In this document: piece after piece, positions 23,982 through 30,827 of the stretch | How the letters are laid out: each line of letters begins with the position of its first letter | Numbering within the stretch: the first letter of the stretch is position 1 | Assembly: GCA_964531735.1 (NCBI GenBank) | Contig: CAZHGD010000076.1 | Location: 1 to 32,150 of the forward strand | DNA: 32,150 nucleotides | Source of the DNA: CAZHGD01 sp964531735 | Lineage (GTDB): Bacteria > Armatimonadota > UBA10988 | Reading direction: 5' to 3' | Position numbers and translations under genes: made by a program | The notes under the pieces: model-generated | Database searches by the model: none | What the model was told of the DNA's origin: nothing | The model's input: only the letters and a program-made list of their open reading frames with translations

Positions 23982-25221
23982 GGTTGTTCTCCGGCGGCCA
24001 GTGTGCGCGAACCCAGGCCGCCTCGTCTTCGGCCGTGTGCACCAGGCCGTCGAGACGGGCATCACGGAGCGTGCTGACCAGGCGACCCAGGGCCGGGCCT
24101 GGGGGCACACCCAGGGCAAGGATACCATGCCCATCGAGCAACGGTCGCACGTGCTGCCAGTCGGTCAGATAGCGCTCGGCCGGCCCGGCCAGGCTGGGCC
24201 ACCGGGCCGCCAGCGCCACCACGGCACCGGCGGGGTAGGGCGTGAGCCGAGCGACCCAGACCGCCGGTCGCCGCGCGGGACGCCAACCGCCTTGCTCGGC
24301 GCGGTCGGCCACCGCGACCACCAGTCCGCGCGAACTCCGGTCGAGGGACAGCCGGTCACTCAGGGCGGCGGCCGCCGCGCTGGAGGTCGGCAGGCCGGCC
24401 AGGTGCGCGGCCCACGACTCGTCGGCGGGCACCGGCCACATGGTGAGCAGCCGAGCGGTGCGCCGCGTGCGCGAGGGGCGGTGGACCAGGCCGGGCGATA
24501 CCGCCGCCAGCAGGCCGGTGTGCGCCAGCAGGCTCAGTTGCGCGGTCACCTCGGGCTCGGTCAGCGAGCGCACCAACTCGTGACGGACGCGGTCGGGCGT
24601 CAGCGCGTCGACCAGGCGCTCCGCGACGGCGGCGGCGAACAGCGAACCGGTGGTGCGCTCGAGACGCAGACCGAGGCGCGCCGCATAGCGCGCCGCGCGG
24701 AACAGCCGTGTCGGGTCGTCGCGAAAGCTGCCCGGGTGCAACACGCGGACTCGGCGCGCTGCCAGATCGAGGACGCCACCGTGCGGGTCGCGCACGGTGC
24801 CCCATTGCTTGCGCGACAGTGAGACGGCCACGGCGTTGACCGTGAAGTCGCGGCGCGCCAGGTCGGCCGCCAGGTCAGCGGGGGTCACGCGCGGTAGCGC
24901 CGCTGGCCGCTCATACTCCTCGCGGCGCGCCGTGGCCAAGTCCCAGAGGCTACCGTCGCTCCAGCGGATGGTGACGGTCCCGAACACCGTCGTCTTGACG
25001 ATGGCCACCGGCAGGCGCTGCGCGACCGTCTGGGCGTCGCCTTCGATGGTCAGGTCCCAGTCGGCCGGCTGGCGCTCGAGCAGCAGGTCACGGACGACGC
25101 CACCGACCAGCCAGGCGCGTTCATGGGCGGCCGTGGCGACGGCGCGCAAGCGCCGGCGAACCGTGGCGGGCAGGCGGTCGAGGGCACCGGCCAGCGATGA
25201 CGGCGGCGCGCTAGGGACCAC
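23974..25221 (-). CDS. Class II tRNA nucleotidyltransferase / poly(A) polymerase family protein
   Basis: 415 residues from GTG 25221, in an 11-nt overlap with the regulator gene; a TTG at 25239 is also in frame. The nucleotidyltransferase core is clear: LVGGVVRDLL (38-47), the metal-binding DWD (54-56), RRDFTVNA (123-130) and DDPTRLFRAARYAARLGL (168-185). The C-terminal half is divergent and shows no HD motif. The family adds CCA, or only CC or only A, to tRNA 3' ends, or polyadenylates RNA; sequence inspection alone does not separate these. Its position beside trpS makes a tRNA role the better guess. The protein is rich in Ala, Arg and Leu, like its neighbours. Confidence 0.9.
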   Translation of the reverse strand: MVPSAPPSSLAGALDRLPATVRRRLRAVATAAHERAWLVGGVVRDLLLERQPADWDLTIEGDAQTVAQRLPVAIVKTTVFGTVTIRWSDGSLWDLATARREEYERPAALPRVTPADLAADLARRDFTVNAVAVSLSRKQWGTVRDPHGGVLDLAARRVRVLHPGSFRDDPTRLFRAARYAARLGLRLERTTGSLFAAAVAERLVDALTPDRVRHELVRSLTEPEVTAQLSLLAHTGLLAAVSPGLVHRPSRTRRTARLLTMWPVPADESWAAHLAGLPTSSAAAAALSDRLSLDRSSRGLVVAVADRAEQGGWRPARRPAVWVARLTPYPAGAVVALAARWPSLAGPAERYLTDWQHVRPLLDGHGILALGVPPGPALGRLVSTLRDARLDGLVHTAEDEAAWVRAHWPPENNHG

Positions 25222-25582
25222 CCAAGGTCTCGTCCACAATGGCCGAGAGCTGACGCGGGCTGAACGGCTTGGTCAGGTAACGATTGGCGCCGACCACCGT
25301 GCCTTGCTCCACATCGCGCTCGGCCCCGCGCGCGGTCAGGAGGAACACCGGCACCTCGGCGAGGTTGGGATCCTCGCGAATGGCGCGGCAGGTGTCGAAG
25401 CCGTTCATGTTCGGCATCATCACATCGAGGAAGATGAGCGCCGGCAGCTCAGCCCGAGCGGTGGCCAAGGCCTCATCACCCGACGACGCGGTGACCACCT
25501 CATAACCGCGCCGGCTGAACGCGTCCTTGAGGATCCGGACGATATGCGGCTCGTCGTCAACGACCAGGATCTTCTTGCCCAT
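25211..25582 (-). CDS. Single-domain response regulator (CheY-like receiver)
   Basis: 123 residues from ATG 25582. The receiver set is complete: Asp9/Asp10 (acid pair), Asp53 (phosphoacceptor in FLDVMMP), Thr83, and Lys105 (in LTKPF). There is no output domain, so it would act by protein contact or as a phosphate relay. It is first in the eight-gene operon and has its own promoter 20 bp upstream. No histidine kinase is encoded in the window, so its partner is unknown. The stop lies inside the nucleotidyltransferase gene. A longer open frame to 25750 is upstream of the promoter and is rejected. Confidence 0.95.
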   Translation of the reverse strand: MGKKILVVDDEPHIVRILKDAFSRRGYEVVTASSGDEALATARAELPALIFLDVMMPNMNGFDTCRAIREDPNLAEVPVFLLTARGAERDVEQGTVVGANRYLTKPFSPRQLSAIVDETLGGP

Positions 25583-25600
25583 CCTGCCTCTCACGGTATC

Positions 25601-25630
25601 ATTGTAGCCGTCGCGTCGGCTCAGCGTCAA
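25601..25630 (-). promoter_or_regulatory. Strong promoter for the eight-gene operon
   Basis: On the minus strand, TTGACG (25630-25625) and TACAAT (25606-25601) are spaced 18 bp, matching 5 of 6 consensus bases each. Transcription should start near 25594, leaving a leader of about a dozen bases before the ATG at 25582, so no attenuator or riboswitch fits upstream of the first gene. Confidence 0.75.
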
Positions 25631-25739
25631 CGCGAGCAGGCCTGGTTGCCCCAGGGCCGGGTCGTGTCGGCGACACGAGCGGCGACTGTCGCCGAGCGGA
25701 CCAGTCGGTGCGCCTGCGGCCCCGCCGACCGAGGAGCGC

Positions 25740-27644
25740 ATGGGTGACACTCAGACTGATCGGCGGCCGCGCCTCCGAGCGATAGCCGTCGGTACCATCC
25801 TCATTCCGCTACAGTGCCTCTTCGTCGTGCAGGTCGAAGTGGTCTATGCCAGCATGCAGGCCACCAACCTGTCGCTGTTCTACAACGTGGTGGCCACCCT
25901 TGCCCTGCTGGTCGCCGGCAACGCCTGGCTGCGGCGGTTCGTGCCGCGCTGGGCCCTGACTGCCGGCGAACTGCGCGCGATCGGCGTCATGTTGTCGGTG
26001 GCCACGGCGCTGTTCGGCGTCGACATGCTGCAGATCTTCATCGGGCTGATGCCTCACGCGCATCGCTTCGCCACGCCCGAGAACCGGTGGGAGCAGCTCA
26101 TCTGGCCGCACCTGCCCGCCTACCTGGTGGTCAGCGACCCGAAGGCGCTGGCGGATCTCTACCTGGGCTACTCCTCGCTGTATGTCGGCGGCCACCTACA
26201 GGCCTGGCTGCGGCCGATGGTCGTCTGGGGCGTGTTCCTCGCCGGCCTGCTGGCCTTCTGCCTGGCCACGGCCTCACTGCTCCGCCGGCCATGGGCCGAG
26301 CACGAGCGGCTGACCTTCCCGATCATCCAGCTCCCCTTGGCCATGACCGGCGGTGGCGTCCTGTGGCGCAGCCGGCTGTGCTGGGCGGGCTTCCTCATCG
26401 CGGCGGCCCTGAACCTGTCGCGCGGTCTCCATTCGTGGGTGCCCGGCGTGCCGCTGATCCCTCAGAAGTGGGAGATCGGCAGCAGCTTCGTCACGCCACC
26501 GCTGAACGCCGTCGGCTGGACGCCGGTCTCGTGGTACCCGTTCGCCGTGGGCCTGGGCTACCTGATGCCGCTGGAGCTGTCCTTCAGTTGCTGGGTGTTC
26601 TACCTGGCCTGGAAGGTCCAACTCGTCTTCCGGGCCAGCCTGGGGTGGGGGGCGCTGGCCGGTGACTGGATCGGCGCTCAAGGCGTCGGCGCGTGGATCG
26701 GCCTCGGCGGCATGGCCCTGTTCGTGACGCGCGGCGAGCTGTTGCGGACGCTGCGAGCGGCCTGGCGCGGCGAGGTGTGGCCCGGCGAGCCGATGAGTCC
26801 GCGGACGGCCTGGCTGGCCGTGGCCGGCGGCCTGGGCGTGGTCGCCCTGGTCGGTCACCGCGCGGGTCTGGCCTGGTCGACCTTGGCGGGGTTCTTCGGT
26901 CTCTACGCGGTGCTGGTGGCCTGCATCGCGCGGATGCGCGCCGAGCTCGGGCCGCCGAGCTGCGACTTGCCACGCGGTGGCCCAGACCGGGTCTTGCTGG
27001 CCTTCCTCGGCCCGGAGAGCTTCGGCCCGCGCCAACTCACGCTGTTCACGCTGCTCGACTGGCTCACCTACAGCTATCGACAGCACCCCGCCGGCCACGC
27101 CATGGAGGGCTACCAGGTCGCCGTGCGCGGCGGCATCGACCGGCGCAGCATGACCGGCCTGATGGTCTGGTCGTTCATCGTGGCCTATGTGGCCTGGATG
27201 CTGATTGCGCTGGACGCCGTCTACCGCTACGGCTTCAGTGCCCGGATCCAGAGCTATCTGGTGGGCGCGGCCGGTCAGGCCTATGGTGAGTTGGCCGCGC
27301 GGCTGCAAGGCCGGCCGGGCGCCAATCGCCCCTACGAGATCCAGTTCCTCGGCGGCCTGCTGTTCTGCGTCGGCCTGGCAGCGCTCCGCCGCCAGTTCGT
27401 GTTCTTCCCGTTGCACCCGGTGGGTTACGCCGTCAACGGCAACTGGACCATGTCGCACCTGTGGTTCAGTCTGTTCCTGGCCTGGCTGCTCAAGCTCGTG
27501 TTGCTGAAGGCGGCCGGCCTGCGGGCCTACCGCGCCGGCCTGCCGTTCTGCTTCGGTCTGATGCTGGGCGACTGCATCGTCGGCGGCGGGCAGTGCCTCC
27601 TGTCGACCTACCTGGGTGCGCCGGTGCGCGGGTTCTTCCCCTGA
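25740..27644 (+). CDS. DUF6785/DUF6784-type polytopic membrane protein
   Basis: 634 residues with about a dozen hydrophobic segments spread over the whole length (for example about 14-34, 45-62, 78-103, 157-180, 210-226). The segment HERLTFPIIQLPLAMT (188-203), just before a membrane helix, is the landmark I associate with this family, found mainly in Planctomycetota, Armatimonadota and related groups. The C-terminal third has a second landmark, FPLHPVGYAVNGNW, before three more helices. The function is not known; the many helices and lack of enzymatic motifs suggest transport. GAGGAG precedes the ATG by only 3 nt. It is divergent from the response-regulator operon and its stop is 3 nt from that of the convergent AstE-like gene. 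Confidence 0.75.
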   Translation: MGDTQTDRRPRLRAIAVGTILIPLQCLFVVQVEVVYASMQATNLSLFYNVVATLALLVAGNAWLRRFVPRWALTAGELRAIGVMLSVATALFGVDMLQIFIGLMPHAHRFATPENRWEQLIWPHLPAYLVVSDPKALADLYLGYSSLYVGGHLQAWLRPMVVWGVFLAGLLAFCLATASLLRRPWAEHERLTFPIIQLPLAMTGGGVLWRSRLCWAGFLIAAALNLSRGLHSWVPGVPLIPQKWEIGSSFVTPPLNAVGWTPVSWYPFAVGLGYLMPLELSFSCWVFYLAWKVQLVFRASLGWGALAGDWIGAQGVGAWIGLGGMALFVTRGELLRTLRAAWRGEVWPGEPMSPRTAWLAVAGGLGVVALVGHRAGLAWSTLAGFFGLYAVLVACIARMRAELGPPSCDLPRGGPDRVLLAFLGPESFGPRQLTLFTLLDWLTYSYRQHPAGHAMEGYQVAVRGGIDRRSMTGLMVWSFIVAYVAWMLIALDAVYRYGFSARIQSYLVGAAGQAYGELAARLQGRPGANRPYEIQFLGGLLFCVGLAALRRQFVFFPLHPVGYAVNGNWTMSHLWFSLFLAWLLKLVLLKAAGLRAYRAGLPFCFGLMLGDCIVGGGQCLLSTYLGAPVRGFFP

Positions 27645-27647
27645 CGC

Positions 27648-28631
27648 CTACGGGCCTTCGTCCTCAACGCCGATTGCGCCGACGGTATCGCCGACCGAGA
27701 CCGTCGGGTCGTCGCGCCGAATCCAGAACACGCCATCTACCGGCGAGGCCAGTTGGATCGGCCGTCCGCCGAAGATGTCGGTGATGCGGCCGACCGGTTG
27801 GCCCACGGTCAGGCGGTCGCCGAGCTTGGCGGTGAAGTCGATGACGCCACCGGCATGGGCGATGAGCGGCACCAGCCGCCGGGCGATGAACGAGCGTTGG
27901 GCGACCTGGGCCAGGCCGTCCAGCATCTGGTAGTGCCGCAGCACGTTGAGCACGCCGGCGACACCGATCTCGATGGCGTCGGCGTCGAACCCCACGTTGC
28001 CACCGAGTTCAGGATCGATGGCCGGAATGCCACGCGCCGGCGCCGCCCGGGCGAGCTGCCCGGCCGGGCCTTGCTGGTCCAGAATGTGCGGCAGGCCGAA
28101 GGCGAACGCCAACTCCAGCGACTCGGCGTGTTTCGGCCCGCGGCGTCCGCTGCGCACGCGCACCTCGGGGATCATCGGCGTGGTGCCATTCTGGTGGAGG
28201 TCGATGACTAGGTTGCAGTGCACGACCAGTTGGTTGAACAGCGCGTGCGCGAGTCGCTCCGTCACGCTGCCTTCGGCGTTTCCGGGAAAGCAGCGGTTGA
28301 GTTTGCGTCCGTCGCGGGGGTCAGCGGCCTGGCGGACGGCAAAGGCGCCCTGGTTGGCCACGGGGACCACCACCACGGCGCCGCGCAAGGCCTGCGGGTC
28401 GAGCTCGGCGATGAGTCGGCGGGCCACCGCCAGGCCGTTGAGTTCGTCTCCGTCACTGACCGCCTGGACGTAGAGTAGCGGGCCGGGCCCGACCCCATGG
28501 ATGAGCGCCAGTGGCACGGCTTCATCGCGGCGCCGCCAGTCTTCGCCGACCGGCAGCCAGCCGCAGGTCAAGGTGCCCGGCGAGGAGGTCACATTCGCGA
28601 CACGGAGCGCGCGATTCCCGTCGATGCGCAT
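27648..28631 (-). CDS. Succinylglutamate desuccinylase/aspartoacylase (AstE/AspA) family protein with altered zinc site
   Basis: 327 residues. Family marks: a GxGPGPLLY strand (46-54), the block GDELNG (61-66), the RKLNRCFPG signature (109-117), and VIDLHQNG (142-149), whose His146 is the last zinc ligand. The first zinc motif, normally H-G-D-E, reads D60-G-D-E63 here, so the usual first His is Asp. The C-terminal half (about 245-325) is a beta-sandwich with GDRLTVGQPVGRI and the VxxGDxVG repeat of this family. Members remove acyl groups from amino acids or act on related amides. Whether this protein still binds zinc is open. The ATG at 28631 has only a weak ribosome site (GGA). It is divergent from the sigma-factor gene and unrelated in function to it. 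Confidence 0.82.
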   Translation of the reverse strand: MRIDGNRALRVANVTSSPGTLTCGWLPVGEDWRRRDEAVPLALIHGVGPGPLLYVQAVSDGDELNGLAVARRLIAELDPQALRGAVVVVPVANQGAFAVRQAADPRDGRKLNRCFPGNAEGSVTERLAHALFNQLVVHCNLVIDLHQNGTTPMIPEVRVRSGRRGPKHAESLELAFAFGLPHILDQQGPAGQLARAAPARGIPAIDPELGGNVGFDADAIEIGVAGVLNVLRHYQMLDGLAQVAQRSFIARRLVPLIAHAGGVIDFTAKLGDRLTVGQPVGRITDIFGGRPIQLASPVDGVFWIRRDDPTVSVGDTVGAIGVEDEGP

Positions 28632-28691
28632 GGCCTGGTCCGGGTTAACATCACCGCATGGGCGCTCGGAACCGCGAGCTCGGCAAAATGG

Positions 28692-28721
28692 TTAACCGAG
28701 TTACGGATTACCTGATAAGAT
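28692..28721 (+). promoter_or_regulatory. Candidate promoter for the sigma-factor gene
   Basis: TTAACC (28692-28697) and TAAGAT (28716-28721), 18 bp apart, lie in the only AT-rich stretch of this divergent gap. The leader to the GTG start would be about 110 nt, with AGAGGAG at its end. Each box matches 4 of 6 consensus bases. Confidence 0.4.
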
Positions 28722-28836
28722 AGTCCGAGTAAGCGCCGTAGGTCGTAATAGCGCGGCCGAGCCGAGCCACCTACGGGAAGTTAGGCGAGGACGGGGTCGG
28801 ATCCTTCTCCGACATGGTGATCAGAGGAGTGGGACA

Positions 28837-29766
28837 GTGGCGATCACAGAAGCGACTGAATGGGATCTGTCCTTGGGGGAAGCGGCGACTGACGAGGACT
28901 TCGACGGCGAGGACCTGTTCGAAGACGACGTCGAGTTCGCTTCCACGATAGGGGTGATGGCGGCTCCGCGTTCGCGGCGGTTGCTGACGCGCGACGAGGA
29001 GATCGACCTGGCGCGGCGCATTGAGCGCGGCGACCTGGCGGCCCGCCAAACGCTGATTGAGGCCAACCACCGCTTGGTGTTCAGCGTGGTGAACAAGTAC
29101 CGCTACAGCGGCGTGCCGCTCGAGGACCTGATCCAGGAAGGCTTCCTGGGCCTGATTCAGGCGGCCGACAAGTTCGACTACCGGCGCAACTGCCGGTTCA
29201 GCACGGTGGCCACCATCTGGATCCGCGCCCATGTGCTGCAAGCGATCCAGAACCTGCGCCCGCTGGTGCACGTACCGCAACGGGTGGCCAACTCGGCCAA
29301 GCGGCTGTGGCGGGCCAGCGAGGAGCTGACCCACGAACTGCACCGCAAGCCCACGGCCGACGAGCTGGCGCAGAAGCTGGACATGGATGCCACGCGCATC
29401 GACGATCTGGCCCGGTTGACGCAGGACTGGTTGTCGCTGGATGAGCCGATCGGCGATGAGGGCGACACGGCCATGATGGAAATGGTGGCCGACCGAGAGA
29501 CCGAGTCGCCGTCGAACGAGGCGTTGTTGTCCTGCCTGCGGGACCAGTTGGACCAGGCCATGTCGCGCCTGTCCGAGCGCGAGCAACTGGTGCTGCGGCT
29601 GCGCTTCGGGCTGGACGACGGGCAGGAGCGCACCCTCGACGAGATCGGCAAGCACTTCGACCTGACGCGGCAGCGCATCAAGGAAATCGAGACCGCGGCG
29701 CTGAACAAGCTGCGCAACGGCGGTCCGGCCCGACAGCGCGTGGAGCCGGCTTGGGCCGTGGCTTGA
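28837..29766 (+). CDS. RNA polymerase sigma-70 family factor, non-housekeeping type with divergent region 2.4
   Basis: 309 residues from GTG 28837; AGAGGAG lies 7 nt upstream. An acidic N-terminus (10-33) replaces region 1.1. Region 1.2/2 starts near 49 (LTRDEEIDLARRIERGD), with the RpoD-core motif PLEDLIQEGFLGLIQAADKFDY at 94-115. Region 3 covers about 150-225, and region 4 covers 235-295 with the helix-turn-helix LDEIGKHFDLTRQRIKEIE. The -10 recognition part differs from RpoD: relative to E. coli sigma-70, Tyr425, Tyr430, Trp433, Gln437 and Thr440 correspond to Cys119, Val124, Ile127, Ala131 and Leu134. Trp434 is kept (Trp128). This points to an alternative factor that reads a different -10 element. 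Region 4.2 is closer to RpoD, so -35 recognition may be near normal. No anti-sigma gene is adjacent. Confidence 0.9.
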   Translation: MAITEATEWDLSLGEAATDEDFDGEDLFEDDVEFASTIGVMAAPRSRRLLTRDEEIDLARRIERGDLAARQTLIEANHRLVFSVVNKYRYSGVPLEDLIQEGFLGLIQAADKFDYRRNCRFSTVATIWIRAHVLQAIQNLRPLVHVPQRVANSAKRLWRASEELTHELHRKPTADELAQKLDMDATRIDDLARLTQDWLSLDEPIGDEGDTAMMEMVADRETESPSNEALLSCLRDQLDQAMSRLSEREQLVLRLRFGLDDGQERTLDEIGKHFDLTRQRIKEIETAALNKLRNGGPARQRVEPAWAVA

Positions 29767-29792
29767 CGCGTTTGTCAGGCACCTGCGAGAAT
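29763..29792 (+). promoter_or_regulatory. Candidate promoter for the Fe-S carrier gene, overlapping the sigma-factor stop codon
   Basis: TTGACG (29763-29768) includes the TGA stop of the sigma gene (29764-29766). GAGAAT (29787-29792) follows after 18 bp and matches 4 of 6 bases. Transcription would begin near 29799, 20 nt before the ATG. Read-through from the sigma gene is also possible because no terminator separates the genes. Confidence 0.45.
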
Positions 29793-29818
29793 GGCGGCAA
29801 CCTGGAGAAGAAGAGACC

Positions 29819-30181
29819 ATGGTGACGTTGACGGAACGCGCGGCCGGCGAGGTGACCGGCCTGCTACAGCAGCAGGGCAAGGAGGACCACGGTCTGCGAA
29901 TCTGGGTGGCCGGTGGCGGTTGCAGCGGTTTCCAGTATGGCATGGCGCTGGACAACGAGCCGGCCGAGGACGACCTGTCGTTCGAGAGCAACGGTGTGCG
30001 CGTGCTGATCGATCCGCAGTCGCACCCGTTCCTGGACGGGGCTGAGATTGACTTCGTCGAGACCGTCATGGGCGGCGGGTTCAAGGTCAACAACCCGAAC
30101 GCGCCGGCCGGTTGCTGCGGGTCGGACTCCGACGGCTGCGAGAGCGGCGGCTGTGCGGGCTGCGGCGGCGACGAGTCCTGA
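29819..30181 (+). CDS. A-type iron-sulfur carrier (IscA/ErpA/HesB family) with CC motif and cysteine-rich tail
   Basis: 120 residues. The fold is clear from LTERAAGEVTGLL (4-16), then LRIWVAGGGCSGFQYGMALD (26-45), whose Cys35 is the first ligand, and FVETVMGGGFKVNNPNAPAG (79-98). The usual C-terminal CGC is replaced by Cys99-Cys100-Gly, and the protein continues with a tail holding Cys107, Cys112 and Cys115 in a Ser/Gly/Asp context. A-type carriers accept and hand over [2Fe-2S] or [4Fe-4S] clusters to apoproteins; NadA, IspG and the NuoG-like protein in this window are possible clients, though that is inference. The ATG follows a GGAGAAGAAGAG run. Nothing else of the Isc or Suf systems is present. 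Confidence 0.88.
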   Translation: MVTLTERAAGEVTGLLQQQGKEDHGLRIWVAGGGCSGFQYGMALDNEPAEDDLSFESNGVRVLIDPQSHPFLDGAEIDFVETVMGGGFKVNNPNAPAGCCGSDSDGCESGGCAGCGGDES

Positions 30182-30203
30182 CCCACTCGCCGATTCGACA
30201 AAG

Positions 30204-30237
30204 CAAGCGCGCCGCCGGTACTCCGGCGGCGCGCTTG
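30204..30237. terminator. 15-bp stem hairpin between convergent genes
   Basis: CAAGCGCGCCGCCGG (30204-30218), loop TACT, then the exact complement (30223-30237). The Fe-S carrier gene ends 22 nt to the left and the unknown gene ends 30 nt to the right. On the minus strand the stem is followed by CTTTGTCG, a weak T-run, so it may serve both genes. Plus-strand transcripts would have no U-tract. Confidence 0.6.
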
Positions 30238-30267
30238 GCGTATCTGCACGTCCTGGTAGCGCCTGAC

Positions 30268-30657
30268 TTAGTCGCGGTGCATCGCCGGCAACTCGAAGCG
30301 GTCGCTCAGGAAGCGCGCGAAGTCGAGGACTTCGTCCTCATCGATCGGCGAGACCGCATCGAAGGGCTCGGAGATCCAGCGTGCAATGTAGCTCTCGGCC
30401 TGCTCGGGTGTGGCGAAGCAGGCGTTGGGGAAGGGCGGCTCGGCGTCGTCGCCGCTCAGGATCGGCGCGATGCACCAGCACTCGCCACCGTTGCCCGCCG
30501 GCCGCAGTCCGCAGGATAGCACGATCGGGTCGGCGCGCTCGGCATCAACGTCCTCGGCGAGCACGGCCAGCACCTGACCAACCGGCGTGATGTAGATCCG
30601 ACTATCGCGCACACCAAAACCGACGTAGTTCCCAGGGTACCACCGAAGCCTCTGCAT
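30268..30657 (-). CDS. Hypothetical protein, 129 residues
   Basis: I do not recognise a family. It is small and acidic, with a likely globular fold: MQRLRWYPGNYVGFGVRDSRIYITPVGQ gives alternating strands, then DADIVL-like strand segments, NACFATPEQAESYIARWI reads as a helix, and DEDEVLDFARFLSDRFELP near the end as another helix. There is no signal peptide, membrane helix or metal-binding motif. Cys53, 64 and 66 lie close together (LSCG and ECWCI), perhaps by chance. The ATG at 30657 is preceded by GAGAG; a GTG at 30669 is in frame. The codon use matches its neighbours, and a stand-alone position with a hairpin at its end supports a real gene. Its product may be a small cytoplasmic regulator or adaptor, but that is a guess. 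Confidence 0.65.
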   Translation of the reverse strand: MQRLRWYPGNYVGFGVRDSRIYITPVGQVLAVLAEDVDAERADPIVLSCGLRPAGNGGECWCIAPILSGDDAEPPFPNACFATPEQAESYIARWISEPFDAVSPIDEDEVLDFARFLSDRFELPAMHRD

Positions 30658-30827
30658 GGTTGCTCTCACTCAAGCTTCGCGAGTTGCACCGGTTGGCACA
30701 CCCGGGACCTCGGTCCCTGCCGGAGCAACGCTACTCAACGGCTCTCATGCAGATAAACCACACTTGCCAGCGCGGCTGTTCCAGTCTGCGGTAACTTCGC
30801 CTTCACGCTGTCGGGACATCCGCCGGC

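Noticed and set aside
30670..30827. Possible tRNA in the gap before ispG's end
   Set aside because: GC-rich small stems are present, but no T-arm (GGTTCGA type) or acceptor pairing could be assembled on either strand.
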